From an uncultured Oscillospiraceae bacterium (GTDB lineage Bacteria > Bacillota > Clostridia > Oscillospirales > Acutalibacteraceae): 34,194 bases of DNA. Made by a program: the position numbers and the translations under genes. Below, piece after piece: positions 8,033 through 17,378 of this stretch. Positions within the stretch are counted from its first letter, which is position 1; every line of letters starts with the position of its first letter. A model generated the notes under the pieces. It saw only the letters and a program-made list of their open reading frames with translations, made no database searches and was not told the DNA's origin. Where the stretch lies: positions 1 to 34,194 of the forward strand of contig URJF01000003.1 in NCBI GenBank assembly GCA_900548085.1. The letters run 5' to 3'.

Positions 8033-9145
8033 ATGAAATTTGTTTGTAACACAAGAGAACTGTCAGCTGCCTGCAACAATGTAATCAGAGCGGTTAGCAC
8101 AAAAGTTACAATACCTACTATAGAAGGTATCCTCATAGAATGCGGCTCTGACACACTGAGCCTGACAGGATATGATTTTGAGTTCGGCATCAACACCACA
8201 CTGAGTGTAGATGTGGTAGAGCCGGGCGGAATAATAATCAACGCAAAGGTACTTTGCAACATTATTGCAAAGCTCAGTGACGAAGAGGTTACTGTAGAGA
8301 CTAACGGTACATCTGTTTCTATCATCAGCGGTGCGGCGCAGTACAATATTACCGGTATAGACGCCGAAGATTATCCGGAGCTCCCCTCAGTCAACAGTGG
8401 TATTCCCGTTCAGTTTGAACAAAAAATGTTGCACAGTATGATAACACAAACGCTTTTTGCTGTGGCAGATAACGAAAGCAGCAAGCCGGTATATACAGGT
8501 CTTAAATTTGAACTTAACAACAATGTACTTACACTGGTAGGTGTGGACGGCTACAGATTGGCTATAAGAAAAGAAAATGTAAAGTATGACGGCGATGAGT
8601 TGGTATTTATTGTACCGAAAAAAACAATCAGAGAGTTAATGAAACTCATCGACGCTGAAAGTGAAGACAACATCAGCATCAGCATAGGCAAGAGACATAT
8701 TGTATTTGAGGTAGAAAATTACAGCATAATCAGCAGACTGCTGGACGGCGAATTTTTGGACTACACAAATGCTATGCCTAAGACAATCAGCACCACTGTA
8801 CTCATCAACACGAGAGATGCTATCGACTGCATAGAGAGATCTCTCCCTGTGATTGAAAACAATCAAAAAAATCCTATCAGATGTCTGTTTGATAATGACC
8901 AAATGAGAGTCAGCACTGTGTCGAGCCTCGGTCGAGTAGTGGACTATACCCACGCAAATACCGCAGGTGACAGAGTAGAAATCGGTTTTAACAGCAAATT
9001 TATGCTGGATGCTCTCAGCAGTGCAGATACAGATGAAGTTAAGATAGAGTTGAACGGACCTGTCAGTCCGGTAAAAATTACACCGATAAATAACGAGAGC
9101 TTTATGTTCCTTGTACTTCCTATGAGGTTAAAAAATGAAAATTAA
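8033..9145 (+). CDS. dnaN: DNA polymerase III beta subunit (sliding clamp)
   Basis: A 370-residue protein forming the ring that tethers the replicative polymerase. The N-terminus MKFVCNTRELSAACNNVIRA, the internal LTLVGVDGYRLAIRKE and the C-terminal NNESFMFLVLPMRLK ending are standard clamp features spanning three tandem clamp folds. A GAGGGAAAA ribosome site precedes the ATG. The C-terminus carries a short extra tail (KNEN) after the usual MRL end, created by the sequence that overlaps yaaA by 11 bases. Confidence 0.98.
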   Translation: MKFVCNTRELSAACNNVIRAVSTKVTIPTIEGILIECGSDTLSLTGYDFEFGINTTLSVDVVEPGGIIINAKVLCNIIAKLSDEEVTVETNGTSVSIISGAAQYNITGIDAEDYPELPSVNSGIPVQFEQKMLHSMITQTLFAVADNESSKPVYTGLKFELNNNVLTLVGVDGYRLAIRKENVKYDGDELVFIVPKKTIRELMKLIDAESEDNISISIGKRHIVFEVENYSIISRLLDGEFLDYTNAMPKTISTTVLINTRDAIDCIERSLPVIENNQKNPIRCLFDNDQMRVSTVSSLGRVVDYTHANTAGDRVEIGFNSKFMLDALSSADTDEVKIELNGPVSPVKITPINNESFMFLVLPMRLKNEN

Positions 9146-9383
9146 GGTATCGGTAGCTCCCCATAAAAAAGAGACCGTAACTATCAAAACAGAATATATA
9201 CAACTCCAATCACTGCTCAAATTTAAGGGTATCAGTGAAACAGGAGGTCAGGCAAAAGAATTTATTCAAGAAGGACTGATAAAGGTAAACGGTGAGGTCT
9301 GTACCGCAAGGGGTAAAAAAATAAGAAACGGCGACATTGTGTCAGCCTTCGGTACCGACTATCTTGTAAAAAATGAAAATTAA
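9135..9383 (+). CDS. yaaA: S4-domain RNA-binding protein YaaA
   Basis: An 82-residue protein of the S4-like family commonly found between dnaN and recF in Firmicutes. The S4 core is clear: IQLQSLLKFKGISETGGQAK, then FIQEGLIKVNGEVCTARGKKIRNGD. It probably binds structured RNA; a ribosome-assembly role has been suggested for the family. It overlaps dnaN by 11 bases at its start and recF by 11 bases at its end, through the same 17-base sequence, so all three genes appear translationally coupled. Confidence 0.93.
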   Translation: MKIKVSVAPHKKETVTIKTEYIQLQSLLKFKGISETGGQAKEFIQEGLIKVNGEVCTARGKKIRNGDIVSAFGTDYLVKNEN

Positions 9384-10482
9384 CAGTATCAATATAAAAA
9401 ATTATCGCAATATCGGAGAAATGAATCTCAATTTTGGCGACACAAACATAATTTGGGGCGAAAACGCACAGGGCAAAACTAATTTGTTAGAGGCAATATA
9501 TTTGTTTACCGGCGAAAAAAGTTTTAGAGGTGCAAAAGATAAAGAGCTGATTATGTTCGGAAAAGAATTTGCGTCGATGAATATTGAATTTAACAACAAT
9601 AACAGAGACCAAAGTGCCGAAATCGTCATAAAAAACAAGAGAACAGCCACACTGAACGGTATCAAAAAGAAAAGTGTAGGCAGTCTCGGAGATGAGATAA
9701 AGGCGGTAATATTCAGTCCCGTACATCTTAATATGATAAAAGGCGGACCGGAGGAAAGAAGAAGTTTTGTAGATACTGCACTGTGTCAGCTGAACAGCAA
9801 CTACAGAATGCTGCTGAAAGAATACAATAAGACACTGAAACAGCGCAACACATTGCTAAAAAGTCTGGACGGAAATCTTACTCTTACGCCCGAGACAGAA
9901 ATATATTTGGATGTGTGGAACAAAAATTTGACAAAAGCAGGGGCAAAAATAGTTTTTCAGCGACAAAAATATATTGAGGCAATCACTCCGTATATTTGCG
10001 AAATATTCTGCGGTATCAGTGACGGCAAAGAAAAAATAACTGCCGAATACTTCAGCAAAGCGGGATATATCCCAAATATGACCACAGAAAAAATAGAAAA
10101 TACTATGATGGTATCTCTGGCAGGACACAAAACGGCGGATATAGTAAACAAAACCACCACCGTAGGACCGCACAGAGATGATATAGAAATAAAAATCAAT
10201 GGTATATCGGCAAAAACATATGCCTCTCAGGGACAGCAAAGGTCATGTGTGCTGGCATTAAAATTAGCCGAAGCGAGACTGCTGAGTAAAAAAACAGGAG
10301 TCAGTCCGGTGATACTGCTGGATGATGTAATGAGTGAGTTGGACGAAAAGCGTCAGAATTATATACTCAACAACATTAAGGACAGGCAGATTTTCGTCAC
10401 CTGCTGTGACAAAAATACCATATTACGGCTGAAAAGCGGAAAAACTTTTCACATCAGCGACGGTAAAGCAGAGGAAAACTGA
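9373..10482 (+). CDS. recF: DNA replication and repair protein RecF
   Basis: A 369-residue SMC-like ATPase that helps load RecA at gapped DNA. Walker A is GENAQGKT (residues 29-36), the ABC-type signature region reads YASQGQQRSCVLALKLAEA, and Walker B is VILLDDVMSELDE. Length is normal. The ATG lies inside the end of yaaA (11-base overlap), and the stop is one base before remB. Confidence 0.98.
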   Translation: MKINSINIKNYRNIGEMNLNFGDTNIIWGENAQGKTNLLEAIYLFTGEKSFRGAKDKELIMFGKEFASMNIEFNNNNRDQSAEIVIKNKRTATLNGIKKKSVGSLGDEIKAVIFSPVHLNMIKGGPEERRSFVDTALCQLNSNYRMLLKEYNKTLKQRNTLLKSLDGNLTLTPETEIYLDVWNKNLTKAGAKIVFQRQKYIEAITPYICEIFCGISDGKEKITAEYFSKAGYIPNMTTEKIENTMMVSLAGHKTADIVNKTTTVGPHRDDIEIKINGISAKTYASQGQQRSCVLALKLAEARLLSKKTGVSPVILLDDVMSELDEKRQNYILNNIKDRQIFVTCCDKNTILRLKSGKTFHISDGKAEEN

Positions 10483-10483
10483 T

Positions 10484-10735
10484 ATGTTTTTGCATCTCGG
10501 AGAAGATACGGTAATAACCGACGATGAAATAGTCGGAATATTTGATATAGATACCTCTACGGTGAACAAAGCCACGAGAGATTATCTGTCGGCGGCAGAA
10601 AAAAGCAAGCGGGTAGTGTATGTCAACTACGACCTGCCAAAGAGTTTTGTTGTGACCGACGACAAAGTCTATATCGGACCAATCAACACAAGCACGCTGA
10701 ATAAGCGCTCAAAAATAAACAAACCAACAAAATAA
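10484..10735 (+). CDS. remB: RemB/YaaB-like DUF370 protein
   Basis: An 83-residue protein starting MFLHLGEDTVITDDEIVGIFD and continuing FVVTDDKVYIGPINTSTL. This matches the DUF370 family (YaaB, now RemB) encoded between recF and gyrB in Bacillus and many Clostridia. The related RemA is a DNA-binding regulator of matrix genes; RemB's biochemical role is less clear. The lysine-rich tail (about residues 72-83) is variable. It starts one base after recF and ends 16 bases before gyrB. Confidence 0.9.
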   Translation: MFLHLGEDTVITDDEIVGIFDIDTSTVNKATRDYLSAAEKSKRVVYVNYDLPKSFVVTDDKVYIGPINTSTLNKRSKINKPTK

Positions 10736-10751
10736 AAACGGAGTTTTTTAA

Positions 10752-12758
10752 ATGGCAGAAGAAGAAATCAAAAAGCAAGAAACCACAAATCTTGAAGAAG
10801 AGGACATTGATACAGTCGTAACAGAAGAATACGATGCCGATGATATTCAGGTACTTGAGGGATTAGAGGCTGTAAGAAAGAGACCGGGTATGTATATCGG
10901 CTCTACAGGTCCGAGAGGACTGCACCACCTTGTGTACGAAATTGTGGATAACTCTATCGACGAGGCTCTGGCAGGAGTTTGTACTCACATTGAGGTAGAA
11001 ATTTTGCCCGACAATGTTATCACGGTACGAGACAACGGTCGTGGTATTCCTACGGGTATAAACGAAAAGACAGGTCTACCGGCTGTAACAGTCGTGCTGA
11101 CTGTTCTCCACGCAGGCGGTAAGTTCGGCGGCTCGGGATACAAGGTATCCGGCGGTCTGCACGGTGTAGGCAGCTCGGTAGTAAATGCGTTGTCCGAATG
11201 GCTGGAGGTAGAGGTTACACAAAACGGCCATATCTACAGTCAGAGATTTGAGCGTGGCAAGCCTGTAAACGACTTGCATATTATCGGCGACAGTGACGGT
11301 CACGGTACCTTTATTAAGTTTAAGGCCGACGCAGATATTTTCCAAGAGACAACAAAATACACCTTTGATATATTGGAGCGCAGACTGAGAGAACAGGCAT
11401 TCCTAAATGCAGGACTGTCAATCAGCCTGGCAGACAAGAGAGAACTCTCCGACAGAAACAGTGATGACAAGTACGAGGAGGGCGAGCACAAGGGAGTATA
11501 TTGCTACGAGGGCGGTATCCGTTCTTTTGTAGAATTTATAAACAAAAGCAGAGGACTCAATCCTATTCAAGATGAGGTAATCCATATTTCTACCACAAAG
11601 GACGACAAGTCTGCTGAGGTGGCACTGTGCTACACAGACGGATATACCGAGACGCTGCTTTCATTCGCAAACAATATCAATACTATCGACGGCGGTACTC
11701 ACGAAACCGGATTTAAGACTGCACTGACGAGAGTATTCAATGACTACGGCAAAAAGTTCGGAATACTTAAGGACAGCGACAAAAAATTCACCGGTGACGA
11801 TGTAAGAGAGGGTATCACAGCCGTAATCAGCGTAAAGCTGACAGAGGCACAGTTTGAGGGACAAACAAAGGGCAAACTGGGCAATACAGAAATGACCGGC
11901 GTTGTTTCATCACTTGTTTATGACAAGCTGATGACATACTTTGAAGAACATCCGGCTGTTGCCAAAACCCTGCTGAACAAATCTCTGGACGCATCCCGTG
12001 CAAGAGAGGCAGCAAGAAAAGCGAGAGAAAATGCAAGAAGAAAATCTCCGCTGGAGAGCAACTCACTGCCGGGCAAGCTGGCAGACTGCACAAGCAAAGA
12101 CCCCACAAAGTGTGAGCTGTACATAGTCGAGGGTGACTCCGCAGGCGGTTCCGCAAAGGACGGTAGAGACAGAAAGCATATGGCTATTCTTCCTCTTTGG
12201 GGAAAAATGCTGAATGTAGAAAAAGCGAGAGTGGATAAGGTAATCACTAACGAAAAACTTGTGCCGGTAGTAATGGCACTGGGTACAGGTATAGGCGACG
12301 ACTTTGATATATCCAAGCTCCGTTATCACAAGATTATAATTATGGCGGATGCCGATGTCGACGGTGCACACATTCGTACACTTCTGCTGACATTTTTCTT
12401 TCGCTATATGCCGCAGCTTTTGGAAGAAGGACATGTTTATCTGGCTCAGCCACCACTCTTTAAGGTGTCTAAGGGCAAGAGAAGTGTATATGCCTTTTCC
12501 GATGAGCAGAGAGACCAAGAAATAGAAGAATTCGGCGGCGACTGCGATATTCAGAGATACAAAGGTCTCGGTGAGATGGACCCTGAGCAGCTGTGGGAAA
12601 CCACTATGGACCCTGAGTTCAGAACAATGCTGAGAGTAACTATCGAAGATGCGCAAAGAGCCAGCGAGAATTTCTCCATCCTTATGGGCGATAATGTAGA
12701 ACCCCGCCGAGAATTCATTGAGCAAAACGCAAAGTTCGTTCAGAACCTTGATGTATAA
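10752..12758 (+). CDS. gyrB: DNA gyrase subunit B
   Basis: The 668-residue ATPase subunit of gyrase. After an acidic N-terminal extension of about 30 residues comes the GHKL ATPase domain (EIVDNSIDEAL from residue 63; GGLHGVG 134-140), then the transducer. The TOPRIM domain has catalytic EGDSAGGSA (Glu460) and the metal-binding DADVD at 533-537. A QRYKGLGEMDPEQLWETTMD tail fits gyrase rather than a shortened enzyme. The stretch PLWGKMLN has Trp where PLRGK is more common. Fluoroquinolone-associated positions around 480-490 show no obvious resistance substitution by eye. gyrA follows after an unusually structured 312-base gap. Confidence 0.98.
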   Translation: MAEEEIKKQETTNLEEEDIDTVVTEEYDADDIQVLEGLEAVRKRPGMYIGSTGPRGLHHLVYEIVDNSIDEALAGVCTHIEVEILPDNVITVRDNGRGIPTGINEKTGLPAVTVVLTVLHAGGKFGGSGYKVSGGLHGVGSSVVNALSEWLEVEVTQNGHIYSQRFERGKPVNDLHIIGDSDGHGTFIKFKADADIFQETTKYTFDILERRLREQAFLNAGLSISLADKRELSDRNSDDKYEEGEHKGVYCYEGGIRSFVEFINKSRGLNPIQDEVIHISTTKDDKSAEVALCYTDGYTETLLSFANNINTIDGGTHETGFKTALTRVFNDYGKKFGILKDSDKKFTGDDVREGITAVISVKLTEAQFEGQTKGKLGNTEMTGVVSSLVYDKLMTYFEEHPAVAKTLLNKSLDASRAREAARKARENARRKSPLESNSLPGKLADCTSKDPTKCELYIVEGDSAGGSAKDGRDRKHMAILPLWGKMLNVEKARVDKVITNEKLVPVVMALGTGIGDDFDISKLRYHKIIIMADADVDGAHIRTLLLTFFFRYMPQLLEEGHVYLAQPPLFKVSKGKRSVYAFSDEQRDQEIEEFGGDCDIQRYKGLGEMDPEQLWETTMDPEFRTMLRVTIEDAQRASENFSILMGDNVEPRREFIEQNAKFVQNLDV

Positions 12759-12779
12759 TAATAAGTAAGTGTAATCAGC

Positions 12780-12962
12780 GGGGTTCGCCCGATGCTCCAA
12801 ATCTATGATTTGGGAGAAACAGTCCGGTGGACTGTTTCGTAGCATCTTGAGCAACTGAAAAAAAGCAGAAAACTCCCTGACGGCGAACAATAAATAAAGG
12901 TACTTTCCTTCCGGACAGAGCACGGCGAAGCTCGTGCGGAAAGAAAGGGGTTCGCCCGATGC
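12780..12962. repeat. Structured intergenic element with a repeated 16-mer between gyrB and gyrA
   Basis: The 312-base gyrB-gyrA gap has no convincing gene. GGGGTTCGCCCGATGC occurs at 12780-12795 and again at 12947-12962. Between them are nested inverted repeats. GTTCGCC (12783-12789) pairs with GGCGAAC (12882-12888). Inside that, GATGCT (12791-12796) pairs with AGCATC (12841-12846), enclosing two hairpins: 12795-12803/12807-12816, and a perfect 9-bp stem AAACAGTCC/GGACTGTTT at 12817-12837. A further hairpin is at 12903-12913/12937-12947 (10 of 11 pairs). GTTCGCC in the second copy (12950-12956) could pair with the same GGCGAAC, giving an alternative fold. The remaining stretch (12963-13070) holds small inverted repeats and the gyrA ribosome site, nothing more. 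It could be a mobile repeat or an RNA-level control element. Confidence 0.75.
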
Positions 12963-13070
12963 CAACTGACAGAATTGCTCCGCAAACGTATCTATATTCT
13001 ATAAAGAATAACATTATAAGAAAACAAACCTAATTCGGTATAACATCGCCGAAATGAAGGAGATAATCGA

Positions 13071-15572
13071 ATGAATGACGAAATACGCTACGACAATCAA
13101 CATATTGTTGATGTAGAAATAAGCAGCGAAATACGAAAAGCGTTTTTGGACTACTCTATGAGCGTTATTGTATCTCGTGCACTGCCGGATGTGCGTGACG
13201 GACTTAAGCCCGTACACCGTCGTATTCTCTACGCAATGTACGACAATAATCTCTACCCAACAAGTCCGTACAGAAAGTGCGCTACTACCGTCGGTGAAGT
13301 GCTGGGTCACTACCACCCCCACGGCGACGCATCTGTATATGACGCAATGGTTAGACTTGCACAGCCTTTCTCTATGAGACACACACTCGTAGACGGTCAC
13401 GGTAACTTTGGTTCTATCGACGGTGATCCGCCGGCTGCATATCGTTATACCGAAAGCAGAATGAGCAAAACAGCAATGAAAATGCTGGACGATATCAAAA
13501 AGGATACTGTCGATTTTGCTCCAAACTTTGATGACACAACAAAAGAGCCTACGGTGCTGCCTGCTCGTTTTCCAAATCTGTTGGTAAACGGTTCATCGGG
13601 TATCGCAGTAGGTATGGCAACAAACATTCCGCCTCACAATATGAGAGAGGTAGTAGAGGGAATGTGCTGTCTGATAGACAACCCAAATGCCGAGCTGGAC
13701 GAAATAATGGAACACATAAAAGGTCCCGATTTTCCGACAGCAGGTATAATAATGGGTGCAAAGGGAATAAAAGAAGCCTATGCAACAGGCAGAGGCAAGA
13801 TTTATGTCCGTGCAAGAGCAGAAATAGTCGAAACAAAGGGCGACAGATTTAAGATAGTAGTAACCGAAATCCCATATGGCGTAAACAAGGCGAGACTCAT
13901 TCAGCGTATCGCCGACTTGGTAAAAGAAAAGCGTCTCGAGGGTGTAGCAGATGTGCAGGACTACTCCGACAGAAAAGGTATGCACATTGAGGTCACAGTA
14001 AAGAGGGACGCAAACGCACAGGTTGTGCTGAACAATCTCTACAAAATGACCGATATGCAGGTAACTTTCGGTACAATTATGCTGGCGCTTGACGACGGAG
14101 TACCTAAGATACTCACGCTGAAACAAATACTTCAAAAGTATATTGCATTCCAAGAAGAAATTGTTCGCAGAAGAACACAGTTTGACCTGAAAAAAGCACA
14201 GGACAGAGCACATATCTTGGAAGGACTGGCAAAGGCTATTGATATAGTAGATGATGTAATCGCTACAATCCGTGCCTGCAAGGGCGGACAAGCCGAGGCA
14301 AAGCAAGCCATTATGGACAAGTTCGGCTTTGATGATCCGCAGGCAAGTGCAATCGTAGCATATCGTCTCGGTCAGTTGGCAGGTCTTGAGATAGAAAAAA
14401 TACTCAACGAATTGGACGAGTTGCACGAAAAAATCAAGGACTTTTTGGACATATTGGCTAATGAGCAGCGTATCCTCGACATAATCAAGGAGGAGGCTCG
14501 TGCCATCGCAGAAAAGTACGGCGACGAGAGAAGAACAGAAATTTCTGCATTCTCCGGCGATGTTGAGGACGAGGAGCTTATTCCTGTTGAGGACTGCATA
14601 CTTACCCTCACCGAAAAGGGATATATCAAGAGACAGACAGTAGATACCTACAAGGCGCAGAACAGAGGCGGAAAGGGAATAATGGGTATGGCGAGAAGAG
14701 AAGAAGATTTCGCCAAAAATATGTTCACCTGCTCCACTCATGATTTTGTTATGCTGTTCACCAACCGAGGCAGAGTATTTAAGCTGAAGGGCTACAACAT
14801 TCCCGAGGCATCACGCACAAGCAAGGGAATGAATGTAATCAATCTGCTGCCTATCGAGCAGGGTGAAGTAGTAACAGCTATGGTAAAGGTACCGAAAGAG
14901 GAGGATCGCTCCTATCTCTGTATGGTAACACGAAACGGTATCATCAAGCGTACCGAGCTGAGCCTCTTTAACCATATCAGAAAGACAGGTATAATCGCTA
15001 TAAATCTGGACGAGGGCGATGAGCTGTGCTGGGTAGAAATCACAGACGGTCAGCGCAATCTGATAGTAGCCACACACGACGGTATGGCAATCTGCTTTAA
15101 CGAAACAGACGCAAGACTGATAGGCAGAACAGCCCGTGGTGTGAGAGCAATTCAGCTAAAGGACGGCGACTATGTAGTCGGCTTTGCAGTAAGTGTTGAG
15201 GGCAGACAGCTCTTGACAGTTACGGAAACAGGCTATGGCAGAAAGAGCGACTACAGCGACTACCGTGTACAGAGCCGTGCCGGAAAAGGTCTGATTAACT
15301 ACAGATGCGACAAGTTCGGCAAGGTAGCGATGATTGCTCCCGTAACAGATGATAACGATGTAATCATGATAACCACAGACGGTATAGTAATCCGTACCCA
15401 TGCGGACCAAATCAACACTGTATCCCGTCCGGGCAAGGGCGTAAAAGTGATGAGAGTAAAAGACGGTGAAAAGCTCGCCACTCTCGGTATCGTGGACAGA
15501 TTTGTCGAAGAAGATGATGAAGAAGTCGAAAATACAGAGGTTGTTGCAGAAGATAACGAAAATGCAAATTAA
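13071..15572 (+). CDS. gyrA: DNA gyrase subunit A
   Basis: An 833-residue subunit that cuts and rejoins DNA. The catalytic tyrosine is Tyr126 in AAYRYTESRM. The GyrA-box-like QNRGGKGIMGM opens the C-terminal beta-pinwheel, which supports gyrase rather than ParC. The quinolone-determining region reads HPHGDASVYDAM, so the residue matching E. coli Ser83 is Ala87, while the Asp87 equivalent (Asp91) is kept. The protein ends in an acidic tail (EEDDEEVENTE). The start is supported by AAGGAGATAA upstream. Confidence 0.98.
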   Translation: MNDEIRYDNQHIVDVEISSEIRKAFLDYSMSVIVSRALPDVRDGLKPVHRRILYAMYDNNLYPTSPYRKCATTVGEVLGHYHPHGDASVYDAMVRLAQPFSMRHTLVDGHGNFGSIDGDPPAAYRYTESRMSKTAMKMLDDIKKDTVDFAPNFDDTTKEPTVLPARFPNLLVNGSSGIAVGMATNIPPHNMREVVEGMCCLIDNPNAELDEIMEHIKGPDFPTAGIIMGAKGIKEAYATGRGKIYVRARAEIVETKGDRFKIVVTEIPYGVNKARLIQRIADLVKEKRLEGVADVQDYSDRKGMHIEVTVKRDANAQVVLNNLYKMTDMQVTFGTIMLALDDGVPKILTLKQILQKYIAFQEEIVRRRTQFDLKKAQDRAHILEGLAKAIDIVDDVIATIRACKGGQAEAKQAIMDKFGFDDPQASAIVAYRLGQLAGLEIEKILNELDELHEKIKDFLDILANEQRILDIIKEEARAIAEKYGDERRTEISAFSGDVEDEELIPVEDCILTLTEKGYIKRQTVDTYKAQNRGGKGIMGMARREEDFAKNMFTCSTHDFVMLFTNRGRVFKLKGYNIPEASRTSKGMNVINLLPIEQGEVVTAMVKVPKEEDRSYLCMVTRNGIIKRTELSLFNHIRKTGIIAINLDEGDELCWVEITDGQRNLIVATHDGMAICFNETDARLIGRTARGVRAIQLKDGDYVVGFAVSVEGRQLLTVTETGYGRKSDYSDYRVQSRAGKGLINYRCDKFGKVAMIAPVTDDNDVIMITTDGIVIRTHADQINTVSRPGKGVKVMRVKDGEKLATLGIVDRFVEEDDEEVENTEVVAEDNENAN

Positions 15573-15659
15573 CATTTTCTTAATCTAATTGTAAAAAATA
15601 ATCTACATTATTAGATATAATGATTTTTATAGGTTTTTCACCAAAAGAGGAGGAAGTCC

Positions 15660-17378
15660 ATGGAAAAGGATAACTATAACATAGACGACATTCTCTCTGA
15701 AGTAAAAAAACGCAGAGAAGAAAATAAAGAACAAATAATGTCGGGCAAACAACCTGAGCACACAGAAGAAACACCTGCGCAGCCTCCTGTGTCGGAGGTT
15801 GAGCCTGCCGAAGAAAAGGCAGAACAGTTTGAATTCAAAGCACCTGAGGTTGAAACTCCGGCTGAAAAAGTGGAGGAAGAACACGAATTCCATTTTGAAA
15901 AACCACAACCTGAGCTGCCGGCAGAAGAACCTCTGCCAGAGCTGACAATGAATGCGGAGCCTGACGAAAATCTTGAGCACACCGGAGATTTGCCTAAAAT
16001 GATTGAGGACGATACCGATGCAATGGTTGACCTGGTGCAGATGTCGGCAAAGAACAACAAGGACACAAAGTTCTACTCCGACGAGGAAGATGCTGTTGAG
16101 GCAAAAAAGCTGAAGAAGAAAAAGATAACAAAGGCTGTTATAATTGTTCTGGTTGTGCTGATAGTAGGTGCGGCAATCTTTGGTATCGTATATGCTAACA
16201 ATGCACTGAACTCTATCACAGGAGACAGCAAAAAGAATAACACTGCTATCGAGGAGCAGTGGAACGGTATGGACAAGTTGGTTGAGACTTTTGAGCCGAT
16301 AAACGAAACAGAGGCAAGCGATATCGCATCTCTCCAAGATATGATAAAAACTTGGTACTACAACGGCAAGCCTGCCAAATCTACCCATGTGCTGAATGTT
16401 TTGCTCATAGGTGAGGACACCCGTGGCGACGAAATTTTGGACAAGGGTACTCGTGCTGATTCTGCAATCATTGCAAGTATCAATGTAGACACCGGCAAAA
16501 TCACTTTGACCTCCATACTCCGTGACACATATGCGTACTGGGAGGACAAGCCGGGAGACAAGAGCACCGGCGAGTTCGGCAAAATCAATGGAGCAATGTC
16601 TGTAGGTAATGTAGACGCATACATCAACTGTGTCGAAAAAATGTACAAAATAGATATTGATAACTATGCTATAGTAAACTTTGATTCCTTCGAGAGCATT
16701 GTGGATACATTGGGTGGCGTAACTCTTGAACTGACCGATAAGGAAATAAACGAAATAAACAGCCACCAAAAGAGATACGGCAATGTAACTATAAACAAGA
16801 CCTTTGAGGGAACTAAGGGCAAGATGAAGCTGAACGGAAAGCAAGCGCTTGCTTACTGCCGAATCAGAAAGCTCGACTCGGACAATATGAGAGCCAACAG
16901 ACAAAAGATTTGTCTTACTAAGATTTTTGAAGAAGCAAAGGGCGCAAGCACTGCCAATCTCATTAAGATAGTTAATTCGCTCATTCCTTATGTTAAGACC
17001 GGATTCAACAAGAACAGCGTTATCAAAATCGCAAAATACGCTCTGTCTGAGGGTTGGATGAACTATGAGGTTATCACTAATACCGTGCCTGACAGCCGAA
17101 TTAACGAAAAGGGCGCAGGCGGAATTTTCTTTGGTGCATGGTGCTGGAAAGCCGATTTCCCACAAGACGCCTATAATCTGCAAACCCTTATTTACGGCAA
17201 GAGCAATATCACTCTGGCACACACAAGAGTGGATGTGCTCAACTGTGCGCTGAAAGGTTTTCGAAGTGAGGGCGCTCCTGCCACAACGGCAACGATTACA
17301 AACACTGCCTACGGCGAAGCAACCACACTGAAGGAAACTACCACCGAAAAAAAGAAAACAACAACTAAAAAACAATAA
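15660..17378 (+). CDS. LytR-CpsA-Psr (LCP) family cell-wall glycopolymer transferase
   Basis: A 572-residue type II membrane protein. A long acidic, Pro/Glu-rich cytoplasmic region (about 1-150) ends in a lysine patch (KKLKKKKITK), then one membrane segment (about 157-180). The extracellular LCP domain (about 243-430) starts VLNVLLIGEDTRG, has RADSAIIASINVDTGK with the expected Arg265 and Asp267, the LRDT pair (Arg288, Asp289), KINGAMSVG and a late ALAYCRIRK...MRANRQ. A Thr/Lys-rich tail ends the protein. Such enzymes transfer undecaprenyl-linked teichoic acid or polysaccharide to peptidoglycan; which polymer is unknown. The cytoplasmic region is much longer than usual. An AGAGGAGG site precedes the ATG, and a strong terminator follows. 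Confidence 0.92.
   Translation: MEKDNYNIDDILSEVKKRREENKEQIMSGKQPEHTEETPAQPPVSEVEPAEEKAEQFEFKAPEVETPAEKVEEEHEFHFEKPQPELPAEEPLPELTMNAEPDENLEHTGDLPKMIEDDTDAMVDLVQMSAKNNKDTKFYSDEEDAVEAKKLKKKKITKAVIIVLVVLIVGAAIFGIVYANNALNSITGDSKKNNTAIEEQWNGMDKLVETFEPINETEASDIASLQDMIKTWYYNGKPAKSTHVLNVLLIGEDTRGDEILDKGTRADSAIIASINVDTGKITLTSILRDTYAYWEDKPGDKSTGEFGKINGAMSVGNVDAYINCVEKMYKIDIDNYAIVNFDSFESIVDTLGGVTLELTDKEINEINSHQKRYGNVTINKTFEGTKGKMKLNGKQALAYCRIRKLDSDNMRANRQKICLTKIFEEAKGASTANLIKIVNSLIPYVKTGFNKNSVIKIAKYALSEGWMNYEVITNTVPDSRINEKGAGGIFFGAWCWKADFPQDAYNLQTLIYGKSNITLAHTRVDVLNCALKGFRSEGAPATTATITNTAYGEATTLKETTTEKKKTTTKKQ

Noticed and set aside
12063..12965. Minus-strand frame running from gyrB into the gyrB-gyrA gap
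   Set aside because: Mostly antisense to gyrB, and the part over the structured repeat has no protein-like features.
13593..14741. Long minus-strand reading frame opposite gyrA
   Set aside because: Shadow frame of a highly conserved gene with no recognisable protein features.
15573..15659. Promoter between gyrA and the LCP gene
   Set aside because: A TATAAT-like element is present, but the nearest TTGTAA is 21 bases away, too far for a confident call; read-through from gyrA is possible.
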